This document shows positions 25,583 through 34,800 of a DNA stretch of 62,339 bases, piece after piece. Position 1 is the first letter of the stretch, and the number at the start of each line of letters is the position of its first letter. The translations under genes and the position numbers were made by a program. The stretch comes from GCA-2709075 sp964492555 (lineage in GTDB: Bacteria > Pseudomonadota > Alphaproteobacteria > MPNO01 > UBA2964): NCBI GenBank assembly GCA_964492555.1, contig CAZBKQ010000010.1, positions 1-62,339 on the forward strand, in the 5' to 3' direction. The notes under the pieces were generated by a model, which did no database searches, was not told the DNA's origin, and saw only the letters and a program-made list of their open reading frames with translations.

Positions 25583-26884
25583 TCAGCTGCCCGCGGTCAT
25601 ATAGTTGAGCCAGGCGGCGTATTGCGCGCGTATGGCCATCTCATGCATCGCGGATTCCGACGTGGCGTTGTAATGTGAATCCGTCTGTTCCTCTCCCATC
25701 CCTCGTGAAATATCGACCCAGTCGCTTTGCGTGCTGCGCAGCCCTTCCTGTGTGCGCCGGAAAGCCTCCAGATCATCCGTCTGAACGAAGGACGCGGCTG
25801 AATGGGTCACGTTCAGAAGCCGGATATTGCCGAAATTCATCTCATCCGGCGCGCCCTTGAGGCGGATGGGATAGACATTGACCTCGGTCAGATCGACCGC
25901 GATCGGCTTGATGACGCGGACATGGATATTAAGCCCCATGATCGAGGTATTGGGGTAGAGCAGCGTATTGTGGAATTCCGGGGTGAGGATTTCTTCCATA
26001 CGCTCGGTGCCGACCTTTGCGGCGAGCGCGTCCTTATAGGCATTCCAGGCCGGGCTGGAACGTTCCTTGTCCTTAAGCTCTGTGTTGCTAGTCCAGCCAT
26101 GGCCGAATTCGACGACGTAGGAACGCCGGCCCTTCCACGCATCAGAGGTTTTCTTCTTCTTTTCATCGACAACCTGGGCGCCGCCCTTGTCGCCCTCGCG
26201 GCGGGAGAATTGCTCCCCCTTTTTGTTCACGGTAGAGGCGTGGGAAAACGGCACATGATAGGAATCCAGAACGTTTTCGACCTGCAGCTTCCAGTTTCCC
26301 CGGAAGAAATATCGGTGCATCCCCGCATCCAGCAGGATCTCCCCATCCGGGGCGCGATCAACAAGATCGTCTATATTGGCGGTCATGGGGCCGAGGAATT
26401 CCTCGAAGCTCGGGCCTTTCTCCGACAGGCTGGCGAAGATAAAGCCGCGATAAGTGCCGGTCCGGGCCGCGGTCGAAAGGCCGAAATCCTTTGTGTTGAA
26501 ATCGGCGGCGCAGCCTTCCGGCATGGTAACGCCGAGGCACGCCCCGTCGGTTCCGAAACTCCAGCCATGATAAAGACAGATCAGGCTCTTGGCGTTGCCG
26601 GATGCGTCGTTAAGTACTTTTGCGCCGCGATGGGAACAGCGGTTTAACAATACGCGCGCCGAACCGTCCTTGTGGCGGATCAGGATTACCGGCTGGCGGC
26701 CGATCTCCGTTGTTATGTAATCGCCCGGATTGGGGATCTGGCTGTCATGTCCGACAAATACCCAGGCCCGCCCGAAAATCCTCTCTATTTCGAGCTCGAA
26801 CAGTTCTGGATCGGTATAGACATCGCGATGCACCCGTCCCGGCTCGATGAGGTCATTGATCGCGTCCGGCGTTCCGTCAAACAT
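25583..26884 (-). CDS. Rieske aromatic-ring-hydroxylating oxygenase, alpha subunit (copy 2)
   Basis: A 433-residue catalytic subunit. The Rieske centre is Cys83-x-His85 (CSHRGA) and Cys103-x2-His106 (CLYHGW); the iron motif is ENVLDSYHVPFSH with Asp207, His210 and His215. The longer form, with an acid-rich hinge (DEKKKKTSDAWKG) and HTLLYPN-like segment, is of the benzoate/toluate/p-cumate class. AGGAGA precedes the ATG. It is divergent from the MFS gene across 132 bp. Electron-transfer partners are not encoded here. It is only distantly similar to copy 1. Confidence 0.94.
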   Translation of the reverse strand: MFDGTPDAINDLIEPGRVHRDVYTDPELFELEIERIFGRAWVFVGHDSQIPNPGDYITTEIGRQPVILIRHKDGSARVLLNRCSHRGAKVLNDASGNAKSLICLYHGWSFGTDGACLGVTMPEGCAADFNTKDFGLSTAARTGTYRGFIFASLSEKGPSFEEFLGPMTANIDDLVDRAPDGEILLDAGMHRYFFRGNWKLQVENVLDSYHVPFSHASTVNKKGEQFSRREGDKGGAQVVDEKKKKTSDAWKGRRSYVVEFGHGWTSNTELKDKERSSPAWNAYKDALAAKVGTERMEEILTPEFHNTLLYPNTSIMGLNIHVRVIKPIAVDLTEVNVYPIRLKGAPDEMNFGNIRLLNVTHSAASFVQTDDLEAFRRTQEGLRSTQSDWVDISRGMGEEQTDSHYNATSESAMHEMAIRAQYAAWLNYMTAGS

Positions 26885-27016
26885 GTCTTATCTCCTGAAA
26901 ATAAACGCCACGAGTGTGCAGCAGAGCGCGCCGAACCGTCAAGCGCGCGGCCCTTGCTGCGGCGCGGCTCAACCGGTATTTAGGGCACGCATTTTCCCAC
27001 CCGGCGCAAGGTTGAA

Positions 27017-28261
27017 ATGGCAAATTTGAACGCCTCTCTGGTCCATGATCTCCGCATTACCACCGTTGTGAGCACCGGTCATATGTTCAGCCATTATTAT
27101 TTCATGGTGTTCGGGCCGATCATGCCGCTCCTGGTGGCGGAGCTCGATTTTACCTACACCATGCTGGCGGCGGTCTTGTCGGCATACAGCTTCGCCAGCT
27201 TCGCGGTGCAGACCCCGTTCGGCTTTCTAATAGATAAATATGGCGCGCGCGGCCCCTTGATCGCGGGACTTTTCGTGATGGGGGCAAGCATTGCCGCGAT
27301 CGGGTTTGCGGAGGAATTCTGGCAATTCCTGATTCTCTATGCGATCGCGGGCATGGCTAATTCGGTCTTTCATCCCGCCGATTACGCGATTATTTCCGGC
27401 TCTGTCCATAATTCGAGGCTCGGCCGCGCCTTCGGCGCCCATCTGTTCAGTGGCCATTTCGCCTGGGTGATCTGTCCCGGCACCATGCTTGGCGCGGCGG
27501 CGCTGTGGGGCTGGCGCGGCGCATTTGTGGCGGTCGGTCTGGTCGGGGTCGGCTATGCGCTCTTCATGTTGACGCAATGGTCGTCCCTCGATGACGGGCG
27601 CGAGGCACGAGCCGCAGCAAGGAAAGAAAAACGGGCCAAAGAAGCGGCAGGCAGCCCGGATGACGGATCGTTAGGCAGCGGCATCCGGCTCCTGCTCTCC
27701 TTCCCGATCATGATGTGCATGCTGTTTTTCGTGTTTCTGACACTCGGGTTCACCGGCATCCGGACATTTTTTGTCGCGGCGATGGAGGTCATGAACGGGA
27801 TGTCGCTGGCAAATTCGAACGGCGCGCTGACCGGATTTATTATCGGCAGCACCATCGGGATTACTGCGGGCGGCATTCTGGCGGACAAGATCGGGCCCAA
27901 AGTTTGGGTTGCGGCGGTCAGTCTGGTTGGCGCTGGTGCCCTCATCATCGTATCCGGAACGGTTCCGATGACGCCCACGAGCCTGTTCGCCGTCATGACT
28001 CTGGCCGGAACGTTTTTGGGATTGTTGCTGCCGAGCCGCGATTTGCTGGTGCGTCAGGTCACGCCCGATGGATCAATGGGCAAGGTGATGGGTTTTCTGT
28101 CGACCGGCATGATGGGCGCGGCCGCCATCGCGCCTCTGATTTTCGGGTTTTTCCTCGATCTGGGCCAGCCCGTCTGGGTGTTCTGGATCAGCGGGATTTT
28201 CGTCGCGCTGGCGCTCTTTACCTTCGTGACGACGACACAGCGCGCGCCGGCGCGGCGCTGA
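27017..28261 (+). CDS. MFS transporter (copy 1 of 3 related)
   Basis: A 414-residue carrier with 12 predicted membrane helices and a central charged loop near residues 195-215. GHMFSHYYFMVFGPIMP, FLIDKYGARGPLIAG (MFS motif A) and AGMANSVFHPADYAIISG are shared with the MFS genes at 45300 and 46520, showing three members of one subfamily. It is divergent from Rieske operon 2 and probably imports its substrate. The cupin gene ends six bases away on the other strand. Confidence 0.92.
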   Translation: MANLNASLVHDLRITTVVSTGHMFSHYYFMVFGPIMPLLVAELDFTYTMLAAVLSAYSFASFAVQTPFGFLIDKYGARGPLIAGLFVMGASIAAIGFAEEFWQFLILYAIAGMANSVFHPADYAIISGSVHNSRLGRAFGAHLFSGHFAWVICPGTMLGAAALWGWRGAFVAVGLVGVGYALFMLTQWSSLDDGREARAAARKEKRAKEAAGSPDDGSLGSGIRLLLSFPIMMCMLFFVFLTLGFTGIRTFFVAAMEVMNGMSLANSNGALTGFIIGSTIGITAGGILADKIGPKVWVAAVSLVGAGALIIVSGTVPMTPTSLFAVMTLAGTFLGLLLPSRDLLVRQVTPDGSMGKVMGFLSTGMMGAAAIAPLIFGFFLDLGQPVWVFWISGIFVALALFTFVTTTQRAPARR

Positions 28262-28267
28262 TATCTA

Positions 28268-28858
28268 TTACCAGCTTGTTTCGGGCGGGATATAGGCGGC
28301 CATCCCGGGGACGGGATCCTTTGGCGGCAGCTTGACCGTCTTCTGAAACACCATATGCATGAAGAGAAACAGCGGTTTCGCCTTCATCACCACGACGATC
28401 ATCTCTTCCTCGTCCGAGGCATTGTAATGTTGATGCACGCACCCCGCCTCGACCAGCAACATGTCGCCGGCCTCGTAATCCAGCCGGTCGCCATCATGGA
28501 TGTCATACCCCTTGCCGCGCATGACATAAAAAGTCGCTGTATTCATGTGGCCATGATTCTGGGCGTACCCGCCCGGCGCAAAGGCATGAATGTGGGTTTC
28601 GATTGATTGGGCGACCTGCACGTCTTTCGGGTTGATGATGTGCTTGCCGTAGGCCTGCGGACCGCCCTTCCATTCCATGTCATTGGTGCTGAATACGCGC
28701 GGCTGGTCGTAAAGACCCTGTTTCATCTCGCCATAGGTACCTTCAAGCGCGCGGACAAAGGTCCGCTTTTTGACCCAACGGTCCCAGACCACCTCTGGCT
28801 GATTGTGGCCGGGGCCACCCTCACCTGACTGTTCCTGCGCTTGTGCGTCTTCAGACAT
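28268..28858 (-). CDS. cupin-domain protein
   Basis: A 196-residue cupin. The metal-binding core is HIHAFAPGGYAQNHGHMN ... FYVMRGKGY and the second motif is LVEAGCVHQHYN, placing His and Glu ligands for a divalent metal. Large C-terminal hydrophobic segment KPLFLFMHMVF. Related proteins include gentisate/hydroxyanthranilate dioxygenase-like cupins, but also sensors. The product ends six bases from the MFS gene and is divergent from egtD. It may act on a ring intermediate or as an accessory; function not fixed. Confidence 0.85.
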   Translation of the reverse strand: MSEDAQAQEQSGEGGPGHNQPEVVWDRWVKKRTFVRALEGTYGEMKQGLYDQPRVFSTNDMEWKGGPQAYGKHIINPKDVQVAQSIETHIHAFAPGGYAQNHGHMNTATFYVMRGKGYDIHDGDRLDYEAGDMLLVEAGCVHQHYNASDEEEMIVVVMKAKPLFLFMHMVFQKTVKLPPKDPVPGMAAYIPPETSW

Positions 28859-29001
28859 TGTGAATTGACCTTGATATTAACCGCTTCGCGACGGCGATTA
28901 TGGCCTATCTTCCTCGCCGGGCAAAACATTAAGGTTTTCACCGTTTTCGGGGTTGCCTTGCGTAGGAATTTTGCCACCTCTAAGGTCAAGGCGGAGCCTG
29001 A

Positions 29002-30021
29002 ATGAAGGAGGTAGGTATCAGCAACAGCGTCAGTACCAATGCCAAAAGGGCGTTTCAGGATGAACTCGCGGTTTTTTGCGATCTGGAGCCGGAAATCGAA
29101 GATTTCGGGGGGGCTCTGACTGCGGGATTGTCAACAGATCCCAAGACGCTTCCCTGCAAATTCTTCTATGACAAGCGCGGATCGGAAATTTTCGACAAGA
29201 TTTGCGAACTGGAAGAATATTACGTGACCCGAACCGAACTCGGGTTATTGGATGAATATGCGGCGGAAATGCTCCGTTTCTGTGGCGACAATATTCATCT
29301 GATTGAGTTTGGCAGCGGTTCCAGTCAAAAAGTCAGAAAATTGCTGGATTCGGGCGAAGAGGTTTCCGCCTATAGCGCCATCGATATATCCCGCGATCAT
29401 CTGATCGACTCCTGTGTGGCGGTCGCGGACGTTTATCCGCAATTACCCGTCTCGGCGATATGCGCGGATTACACGGGACCGTTTGATTTGCCGGAGTTGC
29501 CGGCGCCCGGATCACGCAAGATTGGGTATTTTCCCGGATCCTCAATCGGAAATTTTACCCGTGAAGACGCCGCGTTATTTTTAAAGCGGGCCGCGAAACT
29601 TCTCGGAAACGGCAGCGGTATGCTGATCGGGATTGATCTCAAGAAGGACCCCGCTCTGCTTCACGCAGCCTATAACGATTTCAGCGGCGTCACGGCCGAA
29701 TTCAATCTCAATCTGCTGCATCGGGCGAAGAAGGAACTTGGTGTCCCCATCGACGTTTCGGCGTTTAGACATGATGCGGTGTATAACGCTCAAGAAGGCC
29801 GCATTGAGATGTATCTGGTCAGCGTTGTCGATCAATCGGTCGAGTGGCGGGGTGCGCGTTACGATTTCTCGGCGGGAGAACGCATTCACACAGAGAATTC
29901 CTACAAATATTCGGTCGAGGAGATTGAAGCGCTGGCCGCCGGAGCAGGCTACAGGCTGGAACAAAGCTGGATCGACGCGAACCGGTTGTTCAGTGTCCAT
30001 TTTCTCTCTCTGGAAGGATAG
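29002..30021 (+). CDS. egtD: L-histidine N(alpha)-methyltransferase (EgtD)
   Basis: A 339-residue SAM-dependent enzyme that trimethylates histidine to hercynine, the first step of ergothioneine synthesis. KFFYDKRGSEIFDKIC, ELEEYYVTRTE, LIEFGSGSSQKVRKLL and YFPGSSIGNF are the family signatures. EgtB, which adds the sulfur, is not in the window, although the two are usually adjacent. A GGAG lies before ATG 29002. The FrnE-like gene begins five bases after the stop. Confidence 0.95.
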   Translation: MKEVGISNSVSTNAKRAFQDELAVFCDLEPEIEDFGGALTAGLSTDPKTLPCKFFYDKRGSEIFDKICELEEYYVTRTELGLLDEYAAEMLRFCGDNIHLIEFGSGSSQKVRKLLDSGEEVSAYSAIDISRDHLIDSCVAVADVYPQLPVSAICADYTGPFDLPELPAPGSRKIGYFPGSSIGNFTREDAALFLKRAAKLLGNGSGMLIGIDLKKDPALLHAAYNDFSGVTAEFNLNLLHRAKKELGVPIDVSAFRHDAVYNAQEGRIEMYLVSVVDQSVEWRGARYDFSAGERIHTENSYKYSVEEIEALAAGAGYRLEQSWIDANRLFSVHFLSLEG

Positions 30022-30026
30022 GCGCG

Positions 30027-30671
30027 GTGCAAGTCGATATCGTCGCCGATACGATTTGTCCCTGGTGCTTTATCGGCAAGAGGCGTTTCGAACGCGCTTT
30101 GAAGCTCCGTCCCGCGGAAGGCGTGATCGTTTCCTGGTTGGCCTATCAGCTCAACCCGGACATTCCCCGCGACGGGGTTTCCCGATCGGATTATATGGCG
30201 GCCAAGTTCGGCGATGAGGAACGAATCCGGCGTCTAAATCAGCGATTGGTTTCCGCGGGGCATGAGGAAGAAATCGAATTTAACTTCGAAGCGATCAAGC
30301 GGACGCCGAATACGATTGATTCCCATCGTCTGGTCCGGTTTGCCGGCCGGTTTGGACTGCAATCTCTCGTTATGGAATATCTTTATCACGCCTATTTCTA
30401 TGAGGGACGCGATATCGGCGACCCGGAAACCCTGGTCCGGATTGGTGCGGATGCCGGGATGGATGGCGGTGCTCTCCAGGAATTTCTCGCATCGGGCGCG
30501 GAGGAGAGCGAAATTCTCGATGAGGATGATTCAATTCGCCGCGCCGGGGTAAGCGGCGTGCCCTGTTTCATTATCGAGGAAAAATATGCCGTTTCAGGGG
30601 CACAGGCGCCCGAAATATTCCTTCAGATCTTCGATCTCGTGCAACAGGACCGTCTGGAACAGATCTCATAA
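30027..30671 (+). CDS. DsbA-family oxidoreductase (FrnE-like)
   Basis: A 214-residue thioredoxin-fold protein with DTICPWCFIGKRRFERAL, i.e. the CPWC active site at residues 11-14, and GVSGVPCFIIEEKYAVSGAQ near the C terminus (cis-Pro VPCF). It lacks a signal peptide and so acts in the cytoplasm. FrnE-type proteins are disulfide isomerases linked to oxidative stress and polyketide synthesis. GTG is the start, five bases after egtD, indicating coupling. Pairing with EgtD suggests a redox-stress unit. Confidence 0.92.
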   Translation: MQVDIVADTICPWCFIGKRRFERALKLRPAEGVIVSWLAYQLNPDIPRDGVSRSDYMAAKFGDEERIRRLNQRLVSAGHEEEIEFNFEAIKRTPNTIDSHRLVRFAGRFGLQSLVMEYLYHAYFYEGRDIGDPETLVRIGADAGMDGGALQEFLASGAEESEILDEDDSIRRAGVSGVPCFIIEEKYAVSGAQAPEIFLQIFDLVQQDRLEQIS

Positions 30672-30678
30672 GGCAAGA

Positions 30679-31692
30679 TCAGACGATATTCCGCCATTTT
30701 CGTTCATTGTGGATAATCGGCAGGCAAGCCTGACCCTTTGCCCGGAGTTCCCTGCACAGAGATTTTGCGGCTTCCTTGTCGGGTAAAGGGGCGCTTCTAA
30801 TCCGGAAAATCGGTGTTCCGTCGGGACTGGCTGGCACGTAGGCGGCAAGCGTGATTCCCTTCCGCATAATTCTTGCCAGGTTTTCGGGGGCCCTTCACAC
30901 ATTTTCCGGGTTTCGGAAAGCCCCGAGCTGAATTCGGACCGTTGTTGCTATATTTTTCCGATTTTTCGCGGATGGTTTCGAATTTTCTTTTTGTTGCACC
31001 TGCTTTCCGGGTTTCGCTCCCAGATCCTCATCCATAACCCTTGTTTCGGCGGGTTTCGCAACCTCCCCCAGGCCGCTGGCGGCAAATGCAATCAAAGCAC
31101 CTTCCCGGTAACCGGCCAGCTTATATATTTGGGCCTGTAGCCGCCTCTCGCGCAGGCCAGCCCCATTGTGATCGAGGGCTCGGTCGATCTCATGGATTGC
31201 CCTGTCTTTTTCGCCCAATTTTACGAGGACGAGCGCATAGTCAGCGCGGTGCGCCGGGTTATCGGGTTCCAGGGCAAGGCCAATGGCAAAATGATGCCGG
31301 GCCCTACGATAATGCCCGAGCTTCTTGTATGCCTCGGCGAGAGCAAGTCGGGTTTCGGCCTTGTCGGTGATCGTGATCGCCCTGGTCAAAAATTCGATTT
31401 CGCGCTCGGCGGCACCGGATTTACCAGCAAGATTTGCAAGGCCCAGAATTGCCCCGAGATTTCCCGGGGCGACGGCTAGAATTTCCTCATAAGCGGCTTT
31501 CTCAGTCGCTCTATCCCCGTTTATTCGCGCGTCTTCCGCGATCCGGGAGTGGATTCTGATAGCCTCTGCAACCGGCGCATCCGTCCGATTCTTGCTGATG
31601 TCGGTGGTTGCGATTGCCGGATGAGTCGCTTGCCCACAACCCGCAAGAACAAGCGAGAGAGTGAAACAAACCAGCAGGGCAAGAAATCTCAT
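30679..31692 (-). pseudogene. TPR-SPOR lipoprotein interrupted by an in-frame opal codon
   Basis: The 337-codon frame encodes a lipoprotein: signal peptide ending LAGC, TPR repeats (residues about 45-200: EAIRIHSRIAEDARINGD, LGAILGLANLAGKSG, AYKKLGHYRRARHHF), a low-complexity linker and a C-terminal SPOR domain. TGA at 30895-30897 (codon 266) falls inside the first strand of the SPOR domain, between QLGAFRNPENV and RAPENLARIMRKG, and the frame stays open to 30679. SPOR domains bind septal peptidoglycan. The truncated protein would lose that. Start ATG is 31692. Confidence 0.8.
30895..30897 (-). other. in-frame TGA within the SPOR domain
   Basis: The minus strand reads CCG GAA AAT GTG TGA AGG GCC CCC GAA in frame. 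Domain similarity resumes immediately after it. Confidence 0.85.
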
Positions 31693-31864
31693 CGCGGGGA
31701 CTCCTGAGTTTTGTTGCCGCGATTATCTCCGAAATCGGTTAATTCTGCCTTAACGGAATGTTTTTATTGAATTTTTGTGAGTAATACTGAAAGTACTAGC
31801 TATCTCAAGAAGCCAATTTTTTCAATCACATGCCAGGCAGACTTCGTTATACCGCTCGAAATAA

Positions 31865-34800
31865 TCAATCCACTATATCAGCGAGTGTCTTCGCCAGTTT
31901 TCTGGCACCTTTCAGGCGCGTATCAGCCCTTCCCCAATCCCGTTTGACGACGAGCTGGTGATCTGGGCGCAATGTGATGTTGCGGGGTTCCTGCTGAATA
32001 AATCCGATTAACCGGTCAAGCGGTTCAAACCTGTCATTGTGGAATTTGAGAACCGCGCCCTTCGGCCCAGCCTCCATCTTTTCGATTCCTGCTTTTTTAC
32101 AAAGCTGTTTTATGGCGATAATCTGAAGTAGTGACTCAACTTCATGGGGTAATTGTCCGAACCGGTCGACCAGTTCCGCGCTGAAGGAATCGATCTCTGA
32201 CGACGTTTCGAGTGACGAAGCCCTGCGGTAAAGCGACAAGCGGGCGTTCAGATCGGGGACAAAGGATTCCGGTATCAAAACCGCGGTGCCGAGCGAAATC
32301 GTCGGACTCCAGCCATCATCTCCCACCGTTCCGGCATCTTCACCGCTGCGGGCCGCGGCAACCGCTTCCTCAAGCATTTGCTGGTATAGCTCCACCCCGA
32401 CTTCGCGAATATGCCCTGATTGTTCATCGCCTAGGAGGTTCCCGGCGCCCCTGATGTCCAGATCATGGCTGGCCAGGGTGAAACCCGCCCCAAGAGAGTC
32501 CAGCGATTGCATGACTTCCAGACGCTTCGTGGCTGTTTCGCCCAATGGTGTCTTCGGTGGAAGGGTGAGATAGCAATAGGCGCGTACCTTTGAGCGTCCG
32601 ATCCGGCCGCGAAGCTGATAAAGCTGCGCCAAACCGAACATGTCCGCCCGATGGATGATCAGGGTGTTGGCATTGGGAATATCCAGCCCTGACTCGACAA
32701 TCTGGGTGGATAAGAGAAGGTCGACCCGCCCGTCATAAAAGGCGTTCATAACCTCTTCCAGCTGGGAGACCGGCATCTGACCATGCGCCATGGCGATCCG
32801 GACCCCCGGGACCAGTTCGCGCAACTCCTCAGCGACGGGGTCGAGGTCGGAAATTCTCGGACAGACATAGAAAATCTGACCGCCGCGGAAACGCTCCCGC
32901 ATGATTGCCTCGCGCAGCGTGACCGGATCGCTCGGCATCACGAAGGTACGCACGGCGAGACGGTCCACCGGCGGTGTGGCGATAATCGACATATCCTTCA
33001 CCCCGGAAAGCGCCATTTGCAGCGTCCTCGGGATCGGTGTCGCCGAGAGTGTCAGAACATGAACGTCCGTTCTCAGCTGCTTCAACCGTTCCTTGTGGTT
33101 GACGCCGAAATGCTGTTCCTCATCGACAATCAGCAAGGCGAGGTCATGAAATCCGACATTCTTGCTGAGGAGCGCATGGGTGCCGACGACGATATCGACA
33201 GCGCCACCGGCCAGCCCTTCCCGGGTCGCCGCGGCGTCTTTCGCCGATACCAGCCGCGATAATTGGCGAACCTCCACAGGATATCCCCGAAACCGCTCGG
33301 TGAAGGACGCAAAATGTTGCCGCACCAGCAGGGTTGTCGGGGCGATGACCGCCACCTGCCCGCCCGCCATCACGGCGGAAAAGGTGGCGCGCAGCGCGAC
33401 TTCGGTTTTGCCGAATCCGACATCGCCGCAAATCAGCCGGTCCATCGGGCGGCCGGAGTGGAGGTCTTCCAGCGTATCCGATATGGCGCTTAGCTGGTCA
33501 TCGGTTTCCTGAAAGGGAAAACGGGCCGAAAATTCAGCATAGACGTGATCATCAATAGAGAGTTTTCGTCCCGGCCTGAGGGTACGCGCCGCGGCGGTTT
33601 TGATCAGCTCTTCCGCAATCTCACGCAGCCGTTCCTTGAGTTTGGATTTTCGCGCTTGCCAGGCGGCGCCACCCAGCCTGTCGAGAGAAACGGCGCTGTC
33701 GCCCGACCCGAACCGCGATAGCAGCTCGATATTTTCTACCGGGACGTAGAGCCGGTCTCCACCGTCATAGATAACCCTGAGACAATCATGCGGCGCGCCG
33801 GCCGCCTCAATGGTCTCCAACCCCTCATAGCGGCCAAGCCCATGTTCGACATGAACGACGACATCACCAGCCGAAAGTTCGGAAATATCGGCGAGAAAAG
33901 CTTCTCCACGTTTTCTGCGCGATGTCTGGCGGATCAATCTCTCGCCGAGTACATCCTGCTCCGTAAGAATTGCGAAGCGGTTGCAAATAAAGCCCTCGGC
34001 CAGGCCCAATGTAATAAATCCGACCTGATCACCCGGGCCCTTGATCGCGTCTTCCCAGCTGTCGGCATGAAACCGGTTCCTGAGACCGTGATCCTCAAAC
34101 AGCACGCTGAGCCGTTCGCGCGACCCCGCAGAATAAGCCGAAACGAACACGCGGGTCTTCGAATCGAGCAACTTCTTGATGCTCCCGACCGCCTTGTCGA
34201 AATTGTTCTCGGTTGTTCTTGCGGTGTCTGCGGAATCGGGATCGGAAAAACGCACCATCCGTCGCCCGCCCAGATCGACATGTCCGGTCGCAGTGCTTTC
34301 CGGGGCCGAAAACGGGGAAAACTGCACAATTTTCCGCTTGCGGAGCATGTCCTCGATCTCAGCGCCGGACAGGTACAGCCGGTCAGGAGGCAAAGGACGA
34401 TAAATTGAATTTCCGCTATCTTTTTCGCCAGTCTTTTGCGAATCAAGCCAACTCATCCTGGCATCGAAGAAATCGGTGATCGCTTCCATTCTGGCGTCAA
34501 GGGCCGGCGCAAACTGGTCCTGCAACAGGATGGGGGCGTCCGGCAGATAATCGCTGATCTTCGCCATTCCCTTGGCAAAGAGCGGTAACCAGTGTTCGGC
34601 ACCGGCGATCCTGTGGCCAGCGGACACGGCTTCATAAAGTGGATCGTCCGCGACATCTCCGAACAGGCCGCGATATCCGGTTCGGAAACGCTCAATACTG
34701 TCTTGTTCGATGATCAGTTCGCTTACCGCGTTCAGGCCGAATTCAGCCAATTTGCGGATGCTCTTTTGAGACAGAGCGTCGAACTCGCGCAAACTCTCCA

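Noticed and set aside
15384..31692. Genome-wide stop-codon reassignment to explain the two in-frame stops
   Set aside because: Both TAG and TGA terminate many ordinary genes here (for example egtD with TAG, BLUF with TGA), and two different stop codons are involved.
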